The notes below the pieces were generated by a model that saw only the letters and a list, made by a program, of their open reading frames with translations, did not search any database and was not told where the DNA came from. From assembly GCA_018401995.1 (NCBI GenBank), contig JAGYJR010000011.1:1-64000 (forward strand): a stretch of 64,000 bases of DNA, read 5' to 3'. The position numbers and the translations under genes were made by a program. The DNA comes from Flavobacterium sp. Its GTDB lineage: Bacteria; Bacteroidota; Bacteroidia; Flavobacteriales; Flavobacteriaceae. The first letter of the stretch is position 1. Every line of letters begins with the position of its first letter. This document shows positions 36,101-44,662 of the stretch, one piece after another.

Positions 36101-37536
36101 TTGAACATTTTACCTTCTACTCCAGAAAGCGACAAAATGGGAATGAAAACGATTAAAATAATCAACTGACCGAAGATTGCCGAATTCATCATTTTTGAAG
36201 CACTTTTGTAAGTAATTTGATCAATTTCATCTTGACGTTCTTTTTTAGTTAATCCAACTAATTGATTTGATTTTGAAGCAATTTGAAAGGCTATAAATTC
36301 GACAATAATTACCGCGCCATCAATGATAATTCCAAAGTCGATAGCTCCCAAACTCATTAAGTTCGCATCGATTTTAAAAATATTCATAAACGAAATGGCA
36401 AACAACAAACAAAGCGGAATCACTGAAGCTACAACCAATCCTGAACGCCAGTTTCCAAGTAAAAGAACTACTACGAAAATAACAATCAAACAACCTAAAA
36501 TTAAATTTTCGGCTACGGTGAAAGTAGTTTTACCAACTAATTCACTTCGTTCTAAAAATCCATTGATATAAACACCATCCGGTAACGTTTTCTCGATTTC
36601 AGCAACACGATGTTTTACGTCATCAATTACTTGTTTGGAATTGGCTCCTTTTAGCATCATCACTTGACCTAACACCTTCTCACCTTCTCCATTTCCAGTA
36701 ATTGCTCCAAAACGATTAGCATGTCCGAATTTTACTTGTGCAATATTTTTCACGTAAACCGGATTTCCGTTTACATTTTTCACGACAATATTTTCAATAT
36801 CTTCCAGCTTGGTAACTCGACCTTCACCTCGAATAAAATAACTTTGATTTGTTTTCTCGATATACGAACCACCAGCAATACTATTATTTTTCTCAATCGC
36901 TTCAAAAAGTTCGTTAACCGAAATATTCATCGCTTTCAAACTCGAAGAATGAATAGCAATTTCGTATTGTTTTAAGTAACCACCCCATGTATTGATTTCT
37001 ACAACCCCTTTTATTCCAGACAATTGACGTTTTACTACCCAATCTTGAATGGTACGTAAATCGGTAATTGTGTAACGATCTTTGAATTCGGGTTTAACTT
37101 CTAAGGTGTATTGATACACTTCTCCTAAACCTGTTGTTATTGGCCCCATTTCAGGAGTACCAAAACCTTGTGGAATTTTTTCAGTAGCCGTTTTGATTTT
37201 TTCTGCAATTAATTGTCTTGGTAAATACGTTCCCATGTCTTCATCAAAAACGATAGTAACTACTGATAAACCAAATTTTGAAATCGAACGAATTTCTTTT
37301 ACACCAGGTAAATTCACCATTTCTAATTCTACAGGATACGTGATATATTGTTCGATATCTTGTGTAGAAAGATTTCGAGAAGTAGTGATAACTTGTACTT
37401 GATTATTGGTAATATCAGGAACAGCACCAATAGATATTTGGAATACCGAAAATATTCCGTAACCAAAGATTCCTAAGGTAAAAAGGAGTACAATTAGTTT
37501 ATTTCTTAAACTTAAAGCAATTATTTTTTCTAACAT
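33190..37536 (-). CDS. CusA/CzcA-type RND metal pump fused to TolC-like outer-membrane factor
   Basis: 1448 residues from ATG 37536, which gives the family N-terminus MLEKIIALSLRNKL; an ATG 30 nt upstream is less likely. Residues 1 to about 1045 are a heavy-metal-efflux RND pump with 12 helices, the transmembrane-4 motif GAIDFGIIIDGAVIIVE (about 395-411) and two porter domains. A charged linker follows, then MILLLLLPLIGFSQQ near 1056, which reads as a signal peptide, and a TolC-like domain of about 390 residues with two coiled-coil halves. It exports divalent or monovalent metal ions. The operon supplies its adaptor but no separate OMF gene. Confidence 0.9.
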   Translation of the reverse strand: MLEKIIALSLRNKLIVLLFTLGIFGYGIFSVFQISIGAVPDITNNQVQVITTSRNLSTQDIEQYITYPVELEMVNLPGVKEIRSISKFGLSVVTIVFDEDMGTYLPRQLIAEKIKTATEKIPQGFGTPEMGPITTGLGEVYQYTLEVKPEFKDRYTITDLRTIQDWVVKRQLSGIKGVVEINTWGGYLKQYEIAIHSSSLKAMNISVNELFEAIEKNNSIAGGSYIEKTNQSYFIRGEGRVTKLEDIENIVVKNVNGNPVYVKNIAQVKFGHANRFGAITGNGEGEKVLGQVMMLKGANSKQVIDDVKHRVAEIEKTLPDGVYINGFLERSELVGKTTFTVAENLILGCLIVIFVVVLLLGNWRSGLVVASVIPLCLLFAISFMNIFKIDANLMSLGAIDFGIIIDGAVIIVEFIAFQIASKSNQLVGLTKKERQDEIDQITYKSASKMMNSAIFGQLIILIVFIPILSLSGVEGKMFKPMAMTFSFALVGAMLFCFTYVPVVSSLFLKPREENPNSFSNRLISKLNSWYLPVITWALDNTKKVIYGAVGLLVLAIGVFSSMGGEFIPTLDEGDFVIQPVLKTGTSLTKTIEITTKIETIILKNFPEVNQVVSRIGAAEVPTDPMSMEESDVIIKLKPKSEWVSAETKDELADKIKAAIEKQIPNMEVEFTQPIEMRFNELISGSRSDVAIKIFGEDLDILAKKAHEIEKAIKNVEGASDIIIEKTEGLPQMYVQFDRSKIAQFGLNIADLNDMIALGFAGKTAGNVFEGEKRFDLVVRLDESNRKNLEDLQNLYVTTPNGEQIPLRELAKIEYTEGPAKISRDNTNRRIVVGINVRNRDLQSVVDDVKKIIEAKINLPDGYRITYGGQFENLQSAKSRLMIAVPIALFLIFILLYFAFGSIKEALMVYSAIPLSAVGGILFLWMRDLPFSISAGVGFIALFGIAVLNGIVLIEHFKELKHQGMTNMNELILKGTTDRLRPVLLTASAAALGFLPMAISSSAGAEVQRPLATVVIGGLFTATLLTMIVLPILFKILDEKEFKKPKFKKVKESDFMMILLLLLPLIGFSQQNKPELDSLFQKAISNNAGIKAGQLKIEKAKQATKLAYDFEKTNVYYSYDQNNLALNNQPLKVFGAQQSFSFPTVYGAKKKVYNAEYEKEKTGFEIQQNQLKLQISQVYYQIVNIQHQEKLYRYLDSLYQNFSKASNRRFELGETNYLEKITAEAKFRQIKTKLSQLEKEKKAQLELLQSLVQSDEKIVISNTISEPVSTVTLNSSKDLYVSHLESFTKIYKSNESLQKQNWLPNLNLEYFQGRNSGLSQSLYGFQVGLFVPILFNGNMAKSKVAKLETQAWEAQKKQEETKIDSYIKQKQQEVEQQQQAISYYNEYGKKVSEEIIKVADSSYKHGEIDFFQYILSLENATTIQVDYLEAVMQYNTTILDLYYLNIENK

Positions 37537-37625
37537 TTTAATACAATTATAATAGATGAATAGCATTTATCTGAAAAACCGATAAACACATTGAAATCAT
37601 TAAAAATGATTATTTATAAAAAATG

Positions 37626-38003
37626 TTAGGTTATTTTAGGCGGTAACCAAATAGAAGAAATTAAATCAGATTTGAAAGACGCTTGATAAAAAAACTTCTG
37701 TTTGCTAGAAATTACAGCTTTTACAGGCTGAATTTGAAAATTAGTATTGTTAACCAATACGAAAACCGTTGAAGCAATTTCAAAAGTTTTAAAAGGTAAA
37801 TTTTGATGATCTTCTGGATTATTTTCTGCGTTTTTAGAATAATGTGATTCCAGAAAATCTATAAATGAAATTGAAGTTGTGGTTAATTCATTCTTGTGTT
37901 CATTGTAATGCTCGATTAAATTAGGAATTTTCAATAACTGCCCTATCGATGTGTTGGCACACATAAATACTGAAATTAAAAAAAGGGCAATTACTTTATT
38001 CAT
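37626..38003 (-). CDS. Small exported protein at the head of the metal-efflux operon
   Basis: 125 residues with a signal peptide (MNKVIALFLISVFMCANTSIGQ). The mature part has HYNEHKNEL and ESHYSKNAENNPEDHQN stretches rich in His, Glu and Asn, and ends SSIWLPPKIT. I recall similar short proteins preceding CzcA-type operons in Flavobacteria, but no function has been assigned. It is 89 nt before the pump gene in the same direction and may bind metal in the periplasm. Confidence 0.75.
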   Translation of the reverse strand: MNKVIALFLISVFMCANTSIGQLLKIPNLIEHYNEHKNELTTTSISFIDFLESHYSKNAENNPEDHQNLPFKTFEIASTVFVLVNNTNFQIQPVKAVISSKQKFFYQASFKSDLISSIWLPPKIT

Positions 38004-38100
38004 TTAAATTTATAAAATTATCTAAACACCTTACAAATATAATGAATAAAATCAAGATAATTCTTAAGAACTACTTAAGTTAATTAATTAAGTCAATAGA

Positions 38101-38325
38101 TTGATTATTAATAAAACTCTTGAGACTAGACTTACTCTTTTAAATAATATCTTGTTGAAATTTTCAATTATTTTGTTTTTCTCTTTTGGCTGTATTTTGG
38201 GAGGTTACTTATTCCACTATTTGAACCTGAAAACCTTGTTGGTAGCCAGTTTATTTTTAATTATAGCTTTATATTTTGATTTTTTGCGCTATCGTTATTT
38301 TCTGCTAAAGCGAAAAATGAAGTAA
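38101..38325 (+). CDS. Putative small two-helix membrane protein, TTG start
   Basis: 74 residues if TTG at 38101 is the start; no ATG is available. Two hydrophobic helices (about 20-38 and 44-60) precede a basic tail (RYRYFLLKRKMK). It converges on the VWA gene, with 5 nt between the stops. No family is recognised. The non-ATG start and lack of a clear promoter make it uncertain, but the membrane-protein pattern is not what a random shadow frame would give. Confidence 0.45.
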   Translation: MIINKTLETRLTLLNNILLKFSIILFFSFGCILGGYLFHYLNLKTLLVASLFLIIALYFDFLRYRYFLLKRKMK

Positions 38326-38330
38326 AGAAG

Positions 38331-40358
38331 TTATAACAATCCGTTGTATTTTCTAATAAACCATTCTGAACCAAGTGTTAGCAACAGAAAAATTAGTAAC
38401 CAAAACCATTCAATTAATGGTGATTTTTTGGTGACTTCCTTTTCAACTGGACTGAAATTCGGGTTTTTCAAAAGTTGCTCAATGAGTGATTCTATTTGAT
38501 TGGGATGAAATAATTCACCATTGGTATTTGTTGCCAATTGCTGCAAACGAGAAACATCTGGATTGACAAATTGTTTTTCCATTTCAAAATCTAGTACTTC
38601 GAAATTGGATTTGTACGTTGCATTTGAGGATTTTTCTTTAACTACAAACGAATAATTTCCTTTAGATAAATTATCGAAATTGACTTCATAATTAGACGAT
38701 GATTTCAAGAAATCATAGGTTTTTGAAGCTTTTGTTTCGTTATTGATTACTTGAATGGTGAGTTGGGCTTTATCGTCAAACTCGTAGTTTTTATTGAAGT
38801 ATTGAGCCGAAATAGTAATAGTTTCTCCCGAATTATAAAACGATTCATGAGAAACAATTAGTGATTTTTTACTTGAATTAGCGCTTAAAAATTGAATGGT
38901 TTTATCCATAAACAAATCAAAATCAGTGAACGATTTCTTTTGTAAATAGCTTTCCATGCGCCATTTCCAGATGTTTTCTCCAAAAAGATACGCTTTACGT
39001 TTTGTTCCTTCTTCTGCAAACGTTAAAATTGGACTTTCCAGTGTAACTGATCGAATTCTGGCTTGTAATAACGCAGCTTGATTCTTTTTAACTGTAATAG
39101 TTCCAAAAGCATTTTCTAATGGTGGGAAATTTTCGAAACCAATATTTTCTTGAGCAAATAGATTAAAAGTTGCGTCAAATTGGGCAGAATAATTTTCTAC
39201 TTGATTCGTCATTTTGAATGAAAAATCGTCTTGGGATTGGTTTAAGAAATTAAAATCGGTATGCTTTCCCGTGATGATAAAAGTATTGGTATTTGCTTTT
39301 TTGGTCGTTTCAAAAATAGATTTAAAAGCTGTTGTTGGTTGGTAAAAAATAACCAAATTAATATTTTCTAACGAACTGATTTCATTTGATTTAAAAACAG
39401 TTACTTTACGCATTACATTAGATTCAATACTGCGTTTTAAAGCACTAATATCTGGATGAATGATATCTGAAACAATAGCAATTTCACTTTTTTGATCTAT
39501 GATTTCTACAGCGAAATTCTTTGAATTATTAGTTGTATTTTTTTCTTGAAAAGAACTTGAAATTACGGCTTTGTATTTTTGTAATCCAACAGATGTAGCT
39601 TCCAATAAAGCGGAAATGGTTTGCACTTTTTTGTCTTTAGTAAAGGAAACTTTTTGCTTGAAAACTGTTTGATTGCCATTTTGAATTGCGAAATCTGTTG
39701 TAATGGCTTTAGTTCCATTGTATTGCACAAAGACTTCAACTGGAAATTTATTTTTCAAGAAAGCGTATTTGTTTACATTCAAATCATTGATTTTCAAGTC
39801 AAAAACTGTGGTTGTATCACCCAAAACAACTGGATAAACCGAAGTGTTTTCTTGAAAATTATAGACATAATCTTTTCCAACCGTTTGATTTCCATCGGTT
39901 AACAAAACTATTGGATACTTTTTATTGCGGTACAATTGCTTTAAATTATCGGCAACTGCGGCAATATTGGTTTGGTTTCCAGAAAAATCAAAAGTTGTTG
40001 TTGGTTGTAAATCATTGGCTAATGCAAATAATTGCACATCAAATTTTTCTTGAAGTGCTTTATTTGTTGCTATTTGCTCATAAATTTTCCAATTATTCTC
40101 ATTTATTTCTAAAAAAGGAATTGATTTGGAATTATCTACAACTAGTGGCAGTGGAGTTTTTTCAACTTCAAATGTTGAACGAGAAATAATTGGGTTAATC
40201 AACAATAAAAAGACCAATAAATAAGAAGCAAAACGTAAAAAAGCCAAAAGCCAATTCCATTTGGACTGACTTTTAGCTTTGTAAAAATAATGGTAATACG
40301 ACAAAGCTCCAGCTAGTACTACTGATAAAACGAGAAGTAAAATGATGGTGTTTGTCAT
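38331..40358 (-). CDS. Membrane-anchored VWA-domain protein
   Basis: 675 residues with N-terminal helices (about 3-22 and 38-58) and a C-terminal helix near 652-668. A von Willebrand factor A domain follows the N-terminus, with MIDAS residues VVDNSKS (DxSxS) near 75 and LLTDGNQT near 153. Extracytoplasmic beta-rich domains follow. It resembles large Bacteroidota proteins of unknown function with a periplasmic VWA region. Its first 39 codons are duplicated about 460 bp upstream (see 40699-40815). Confidence 0.8.
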   Translation of the reverse strand: MTNTIILLLVLSVVLAGALSYYHYFYKAKSQSKWNWLLAFLRFASYLLVFLLLINPIISRSTFEVEKTPLPLVVDNSKSIPFLEINENNWKIYEQIATNKALQEKFDVQLFALANDLQPTTTFDFSGNQTNIAAVADNLKQLYRNKKYPIVLLTDGNQTVGKDYVYNFQENTSVYPVVLGDTTTVFDLKINDLNVNKYAFLKNKFPVEVFVQYNGTKAITTDFAIQNGNQTVFKQKVSFTKDKKVQTISALLEATSVGLQKYKAVISSSFQEKNTTNNSKNFAVEIIDQKSEIAIVSDIIHPDISALKRSIESNVMRKVTVFKSNEISSLENINLVIFYQPTTAFKSIFETTKKANTNTFIITGKHTDFNFLNQSQDDFSFKMTNQVENYSAQFDATFNLFAQENIGFENFPPLENAFGTITVKKNQAALLQARIRSVTLESPILTFAEEGTKRKAYLFGENIWKWRMESYLQKKSFTDFDLFMDKTIQFLSANSSKKSLIVSHESFYNSGETITISAQYFNKNYEFDDKAQLTIQVINNETKASKTYDFLKSSSNYEVNFDNLSKGNYSFVVKEKSSNATYKSNFEVLDFEMEKQFVNPDVSRLQQLATNTNGELFHPNQIESLIEQLLKNPNFSPVEKEVTKKSPLIEWFWLLIFLLLTLGSEWFIRKYNGLL

Positions 40359-40430
40359 GTTTATAGTTATCAGTGTTCAGTAAATAGTAATCAGTTTTAT
40401 ATAAAGTTAAAACTGTAAAAATTTTATAAT

Positions 40431-40703
40431 TTATTTAATCCAAAATTTGGGATGTTCGCCTATTATTTTACTTACGCCTATTTTATTTTTCCATGCAAAT
40501 CCATTTATTTTCAATTTACCTAACAGTTTCATTCCAGTTTCAATAGACATGTCTTTTTGATTTGCAAGTGTTCTTTTGAAAGAAATCTCAATTTCTGTTG
40601 AATCTTTTAAAGTTGCCGTTATGGCTCTATATATCAATGGAGGTTCTTGAATTATATATAAATCTTTGTTACTTATATTTAAAATTTCAATAACTTCTTG
40701 CCA
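40431..40703 (-). pseudogene. Orphan 3' fragment of an unknown gene
   Basis: An open frame runs from a junction at about 40703 to a stop at 40431 and reads WQEVIEILNISNKDLYIIQE, then on through SFKRTLANQKDMSIETGMKL to EHPKFWIK. It has no ATG start and its 5' end abuts, out of frame, a partial copy of the VWA gene. It looks like the last 90 codons of a gene whose front was lost. The family is not recognised. Confidence 0.5.
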
Positions 40704-40815
40704 AAAGCCAATCCCATTTGGACTGACTTTTGGCTTTGTAAAAATATTGGTAATAAGACAAAACTACAGCTAATACTACTGAAAAAACAAGAAGTAAAAT
40801 GGTAGTGTTTGTCAT
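40699..40815 (-). pseudogene. Duplicate of the 5' end of the VWA gene
   Basis: ATG at 40815 opens MTNTTILLLVFSVVLAVVLS then YYQYFYKAKSQSKWDWLLA, matching residues 1-39 of the intact VWA protein at all but about six positions, then runs into ARSY and a stop. The nucleotide match to 40243-40358 ends sharply at the Leu-Leu-Ala codons, so this is a partial gene duplication. Confidence 0.85.
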
Positions 40816-40828
40816 TTTAAAGTTTATT

Positions 40829-40878
40829 GTTTGTGGTTTATGGTTGTATTAGTTCATGGTTAACAATAAACCACAAAC
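40829..40878. repeat. Short inverted repeat downstream of fabG
   Basis: GTTTGTGGTTTAT (40829-40841) and ATAAACCACAAAC (40866-40878) are a perfect 13 bp inverted pair with a 24 bp spacer, located just after the fabG stop (minus strand). There is no T-run long enough to call it a terminator with confidence. Confidence 0.6.
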
Positions 40879-40896
40879 TAATAACTACAAACTTTT

Positions 40897-41643
40897 TTAA
40901 GTTAGCATTCCTCCGTCAACGTTAATTACTTGTCCGGTTACATAAGCGCTCATGTCTGAAGCTAGGAAAACACAAACATTAGCAACATCTTCTGGAGTTC
41001 CGCCACGTTTCAATGGAATTGAGTCTCTCCAACCTTTCACAACATCTTCATTTAATTTGGCAGTCATTTCAGTTTCAATAAAACCTGGAGCAATAGCGTT
41101 GCAACGAATGTTTCTTGAACCTAATTCTAAAGCAATAGATTTGGTAAATCCATTCATACCTGCTTTTGAAGCCGCATAATTAGCTTGACCCGCATTTCCT
41201 TTCACTCCTACTACACTACTCATGTTCACGATAGAACCTTTGCGGTTTTTCAACATGATTTTTTGTACAGCTTTTGTCATATTGAAAACAGATTTTAAGT
41301 TGATATCAATCACTTTATCAAAATCTTCTTCCGACATACGCATTAACAAGTTGTCTTTAGTAATTCCTGCGTTGTTGATTAATACATCAATAGTACCAAA
41401 CTCAGCAATAACATCATCCACTAATTTATGAGCATCGTTGAAGTCAGCTGCGTTTGATTGGTATCCTTTTGCTTTAACACCTAAAGCGTTTAATTCATTT
41501 TCTAATGCCATAGCTGATTCTACAGACGAACTGTAAGTAAAAGCTACATTTGCGCCTTGTTCTGCAAATACTTTTGCTATTCCACTACCAATTCCGCGGC
41601 TTGCACCCGTAATGATAGCTACTTTTCCTTCTAATAATTTCAT
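40897..41643 (-). CDS. fabG: 3-oxoacyl-[acyl-carrier-protein] reductase FabG
   Basis: 248 residues, a classical short-chain dehydrogenase: cofactor loop TGASRGIGSGIA near 13, NNAGIT near 90, catalytic Ser in MSSVVG near 141, Tyr-x3-Lys in YAASKAG near 155, and the FabG C-terminus ending YVTGQVINVDGGML. It reduces 3-ketoacyl-ACP with NADPH in fatty-acid elongation. A TATATTTG -7 box on the minus strand at 41672-41679 lies upstream, just past the sucD terminator. Confidence 0.93.
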   Translation of the reverse strand: MKLLEGKVAIITGASRGIGSGIAKVFAEQGANVAFTYSSSVESAMALENELNALGVKAKGYQSNAADFNDAHKLVDDVIAEFGTIDVLINNAGITKDNLLMRMSEEDFDKVIDINLKSVFNMTKAVQKIMLKNRKGSIVNMSSVVGVKGNAGQANYAASKAGMNGFTKSIALELGSRNIRCNAIAPGFIETEMTAKLNEDVVKGWRDSIPLKRGGTPEDVANVCVFLASDMSAYVTGQVINVDGGMLT

Positions 41644-41694
41644 TTTCTGTGTAGTTTGTTAATTCGTTTAGCAAATATACTAATTTACTTTTTG

Positions 41695-41726
41695 AAAAAA
41701 GAAAAGCCCTACAAAATGTAAGGCTT
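41695..41726 (-). terminator. Terminator after sucD
   Basis: The transcript forms AAGCCTTACA / TGTAGGGCTT, 9 bp with one mismatch and a short T loop, followed by a T-run (TTTCTTTTTT). It separates sucD from fabG. Confidence 0.75.
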
Positions 41727-41751
41727 CAATTTTATTTATTTTTTGGATTGA

Positions 41752-42624
41752 TTATCCTAAAACTTCTTTTACTTTCTTTCCAATTTCTGCTGGAGAATCT
41801 ACTACGTGAATACCACATTCTCTCATGATACGTTTTTTAGCTTCTGCTGTATCATCAGCACCACCAACGATTGCACCTGCGTGACCCATTGTTCTTCCTT
41901 TTGGAGCAGTTTCACCAGCGATGAAACCAACCACTGGTTTGCGGTTTCCGTCAGCTTTTACCCAACGAGCAGCATCAGCTTCTAATTGTCCACCAATTTC
42001 ACCAATCATGATGATGATTTCAGTTTCTGGATCATTCATTAATAATTCAACAGCTTCTTTTGTAGTAGTTCCAATGATTGGATCTCCACCAATTCCAATA
42101 GCAGTTGTAACTCCCAAACCTTGTTTTGCCACTTGGTCAGCTGCTTCATAAGTTAAAGTTCCTGATTTAGAAACGATACCTACTTTTCCTTTTTTGAAAA
42201 CGAAACCTGGCATAATACCAACTTTAGCTTCTCCTGGAGTAATTACACCTGGACAGTTAGGGCCAACTAATCTACAGTTTTTACCTTTAATATAATCGAA
42301 TGCTTTAATCATATCCGCTACAGGAATTCCTTCTGTGATACAAATGATTACTTTGATTCCCGCATCAGCTGCTTCCATAATAGCATCAGCTGCAAATGCT
42401 GGCGGTACGAATAAAATAGAAGTGTCTGCTCCAGCTTTTTCAACAGCGTCTTTAACTGTATTAAAAACAGGTCTGTCTAAATGCATAGTTCCACCTTTTC
42501 CTGGTGTTACACCACCTACTACGTTTGTTCCGTATTCAATCATTTGAGAAGCATGGAAAGTTCCTTCACTTCCTGTAAATCCTTGAACAATTATTTTTGA
42601 ATCTTTATTTACTAAAACACTCAT
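41752..42624 (-). CDS. sucD: Succinyl-CoA ligase alpha subunit
   Basis: 290 residues, full length: N-terminal CoA-binding Rossmann domain ([20 protein letters not shown], residues about 13-32), GPNCPGVI near 121, and the phospho-His loop [10 protein letters not shown] near 246. It makes succinate and ATP/GTP from succinyl-CoA in the TCA cycle, together with SucC, which is not in the window. Separation of sucC and sucD is common in this lineage, where sucD follows the lpx-efp cluster. A TACTTTTG -7-like box lies at 42669-42662. Confidence 0.95.
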   Translation of the reverse strand: MSVLVNKDSKIIVQGFTGSEGTFHASQMIEYGTNVVGGVTPGKGGTMHLDRPVFNTVKDAVEKAGADTSILFVPPAFAADAIMEAADAGIKVIICITEGIPVADMIKAFDYIKGKNCRLVGPNCPGVITPGEAKVGIMPGFVFKKGKVGIVSKSGTLTYEAADQVAKQGLGVTTAIGIGGDPIIGTTTKEAVELLMNDPETEIIIMIGEIGGQLEADAARWVKADGNRKPVVGFIAGETAPKGRTMGHAGAIVGGADDTAEAKKRIMRECGIHVVDSPAEIGKKVKEVLG

Positions 42625-42711
42625 GATATGATAATTATGTTGATTTTTATTTATTGTGTTGCAAAAGTAAGTTTTTTTGACAAAAAACTGCTAAATTTTT
42701 AATGTATTTTT

Positions 42712-43074
42712 TTAAGCCAATTTGCTAATTTGGTATCCTTTTAAAATAGTGGCTTCTTCAAACTCCCAAATCACCATAACTTTAGCAATTGGAATTAGTG
42801 AATTTGGGCTTTCCAAAGTACTTACCTTATGCAAATAATGAACTGCTACTTTATTATTTTCTTCAATTATTGAATAAATATCAACATCAGAAAACTTATA
42901 ATTTGCGTTTAATTCGTCAGCCAAATTGAGAATAGCTTGTTTGTTCATTTCGTGATAACCATCTGAACTTTCCCATTGTAAAATAAAATTTTCAGCTAAT
43001 AACGATTGTAGAAATTCTTTATTTCTCAAACCGTCTTCAGCATATAATTTCTGAATTAACGCCTTTTTTGTCAT
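42712..43074 (-). CDS. NTF2-like/SnoaL-type small protein
   Basis: 120 residues with the NTF2-like alpha+beta barrel layout: an N-terminal helix pair (ALIQKLYAEDGLRNKEFLQSLL), FILQWESSDGYHEMNKQAIL, then four strands with NNKVAVHYLHKV and MVIWEFEEATILKGYQISKL. Members range from enzymes to binding proteins; no active site is evident. It follows the second lpxD-like gene directly (1 nt gap), so it is probably in the same transcript. Confidence 0.75.
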   Translation of the reverse strand: MTKKALIQKLYAEDGLRNKEFLQSLLAENFILQWESSDGYHEMNKQAILNLADELNANYKFSDVDIYSIIEENNKVAVHYLHKVSTLESPNSLIPIAKVMVIWEFEEATILKGYQISKLA

Positions 43075-43075
43075 T

Positions 43076-44005
43076 TTACTTTAATTTATCTAAAATTTCA
43101 GGAATTCGTTTGATATTGGCTAATTGCTTTAATTTTTCTCTTGATTCTTCAATTGGTGTTCCAAAATACGTTTTTCCACCCTCAATTGACTTAGTAACTC
43201 CAGTTTGTCCCATTACAACTGCTTTAGAACCAATAGTTATTCCGCTAGTTGTTCCTACTTGACCCCAAAGAGTTACTTCATCTTCTATAACAACACAGCC
43301 TGCAATTCCAGTTTGTGCAGCGATTAAGCATTTTTTTCCAATGATGGTATCATGACCAACATGCACTTGGTTATCGATTTTAGTTCCGGCACCAATAGTT
43401 GTATCGCCAGTTACTCCTTTATCAATGGTACAAAGCGCACCGATTCCAACATTATCTTCAATTACTACTCTACCACCTGAAAGTAATTGGTCAAAACCTT
43501 CCGGACGTTTTTTGTAATAAAAAGCATCAGCACCTAAAATGGTTCCCGATTGTATGATTACGTTATCTCCAATTACACAATTGTCATAAATAGTAACATT
43601 GGCATGAATAATACAATTTTTACCAATGGTAACTTGATTTCCAACAAAACAATTTGGTTGAATTACGGTTCCTTCTCCAATCTTAGCTGATGGAGCAATT
43701 GCTGCATTTGAAGCTTGAAATGGTCGGAAATGATTGGTAAGTTTATTGAAATCGCGGAAAGGATCATCAGAAATCAACAATGCTTTCCCTTCTGGACAAT
43801 CTACTTGTTTGTTTATTAAGACAATTGTCGCTGCCGACTGTAAAGCTTTGTCGTAATATTTTGGATGGTCAACAAAGACAATATCACCTGGAGTTACCAC
43901 GTGAATTTCGTTCATTCCTTCAACAGGAAAAGAAGCGTCACCAACAAATTCGCAATTAATGATTGCTGCAATTTCTGACAAAAGGTGTGTTCTATTAAAT
44001 TTCAT
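43076..44005 (-). CDS. Second LpxD-like acyltransferase (UDP-3-O-acylglucosamine N-acyltransferase family)
   Basis: 309 residues: an N-terminal LpxD uridine-binding-like domain (about 1-100), then a left-handed beta-helix of hexapeptide repeats ([20 protein letters not shown] near 110-130) with [21 protein letters not shown], including the catalytic-type His, near 216. It is a paralogue of the true lpxD at 46935. The second copy next to efp is usual in this lineage, but its exact acceptor or acyl donor is not known. It starts 67 nt after the efp terminator region. Confidence 0.82.
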   Translation of the reverse strand: MKFNRTHLLSEIAAIINCEFVGDASFPVEGMNEIHVVTPGDIVFVDHPKYYDKALQSAATIVLINKQVDCPEGKALLISDDPFRDFNKLTNHFRPFQASNAAIAPSAKIGEGTVIQPNCFVGNQVTIGKNCIIHANVTIYDNCVIGDNVIIQSGTILGADAFYYKKRPEGFDQLLSGGRVVIEDNVGIGALCTIDKGVTGDTTIGAGTKIDNQVHVGHDTIIGKKCLIAAQTGIAGCVVIEDEVTLWGQVGTTSGITIGSKAVVMGQTGVTKSIEGGKTYFGTPIEESREKLKQLANIKRIPEILDKLK

Positions 44006-44037
44006 TCAATTGAAAAAATTAATTTTGGATAGTAGAA

Positions 44038-44068
44038 TCAAAAAAGCCCCAACCGTAATTGAGGCTTA
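44038..44068 (-). terminator. Terminator after efp
   Basis: The transcript forms AAGCCTCAA / TTGGGGCTT, a 9 bp stem with one G-U pair and a 6 nt loop, followed by a T-run. It starts 4 nt after the efp stop and may be partly read through into the second lpxD-like gene. Confidence 0.78.
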
Positions 44069-44072
44069 CTTG

Positions 44073-44633
44073 TTATACTCTTTCCATGTATTTTCCTGAA
44101 GCAGTATCAATTTTAATTTTATCACCTTCATTGATAAATAAAGGAACGTTTACAGTTGCACCTGTTTCAACCGTAGCTGGTTTTGTTGCGTTTGTAGCTG
44201 TGTTTCCTTTAACTCCAGGCTCTGTATAAGTTACTTCCAAAATTACAGAAGCTGCCATATCTACTGACAAAGGCAAGTCTGTTTCTGTGTTAATTTGAAT
44301 CATGACATTTTCACCTTCTTTTAATAAGTCTGGAGCATCTAGCACATTTCTATTTAAAGTAATTTGCTCAAATGTTTCTGTATTCATGAAGTGAAAATCA
44401 TTTCCTTCTGCGTATAAATATTGGAATGTATGTGTTTCTACACGAACTACATCAATTTTATGTCCTGCTGAAAAAGTATTATCTAGCACTTTTCCGTTAG
44501 TTAATGATTTTAATTTTGTTCTTACGAAAGCTGGACCTTTACCTGGTTTAACGTGTAAGAATTCAATAATTTTATAGATGTCGTGGTTGTGTTTGATACA
44601 TAAACCGTTTCTGATATCTGATGTACTTGCCAT
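44073..44633 (-). CDS. efp: Elongation factor P
   Basis: 186 residues with three beta-barrel domains. The N-terminal KOW-like domain carries the tip loop KPGKGPAF with the conserved modifiable Lys32 (Lys34 in E. coli numbering). The C-terminal domain ends INEGDKIKIDTASGKYMERV, close to the family signature. It rescues ribosomes stalled on consecutive prolines. It is placed within the lpx cluster, 29 nt after lpxA. Confidence 0.96.
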   Translation of the reverse strand: MASTSDIRNGLCIKHNHDIYKIIEFLHVKPGKGPAFVRTKLKSLTNGKVLDNTFSAGHKIDVVRVETHTFQYLYAEGNDFHFMNTETFEQITLNRNVLDAPDLLKEGENVMIQINTETDLPLSVDMAASVILEVTYTEPGVKGNTATNATKPATVETGATVNVPLFINEGDKIKIDTASGKYMERV

Positions 44634-44662
44634 TTTTATGTTTGTTTGAATGATAATTAATA

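Noticed and set aside
37537..37566. ATG at 37566 as start of the RND fusion protein
   Set aside because: It adds MLFIYYNCIK, which is not part of the family N-terminus; MLEKIIALSL at 37536 fits.
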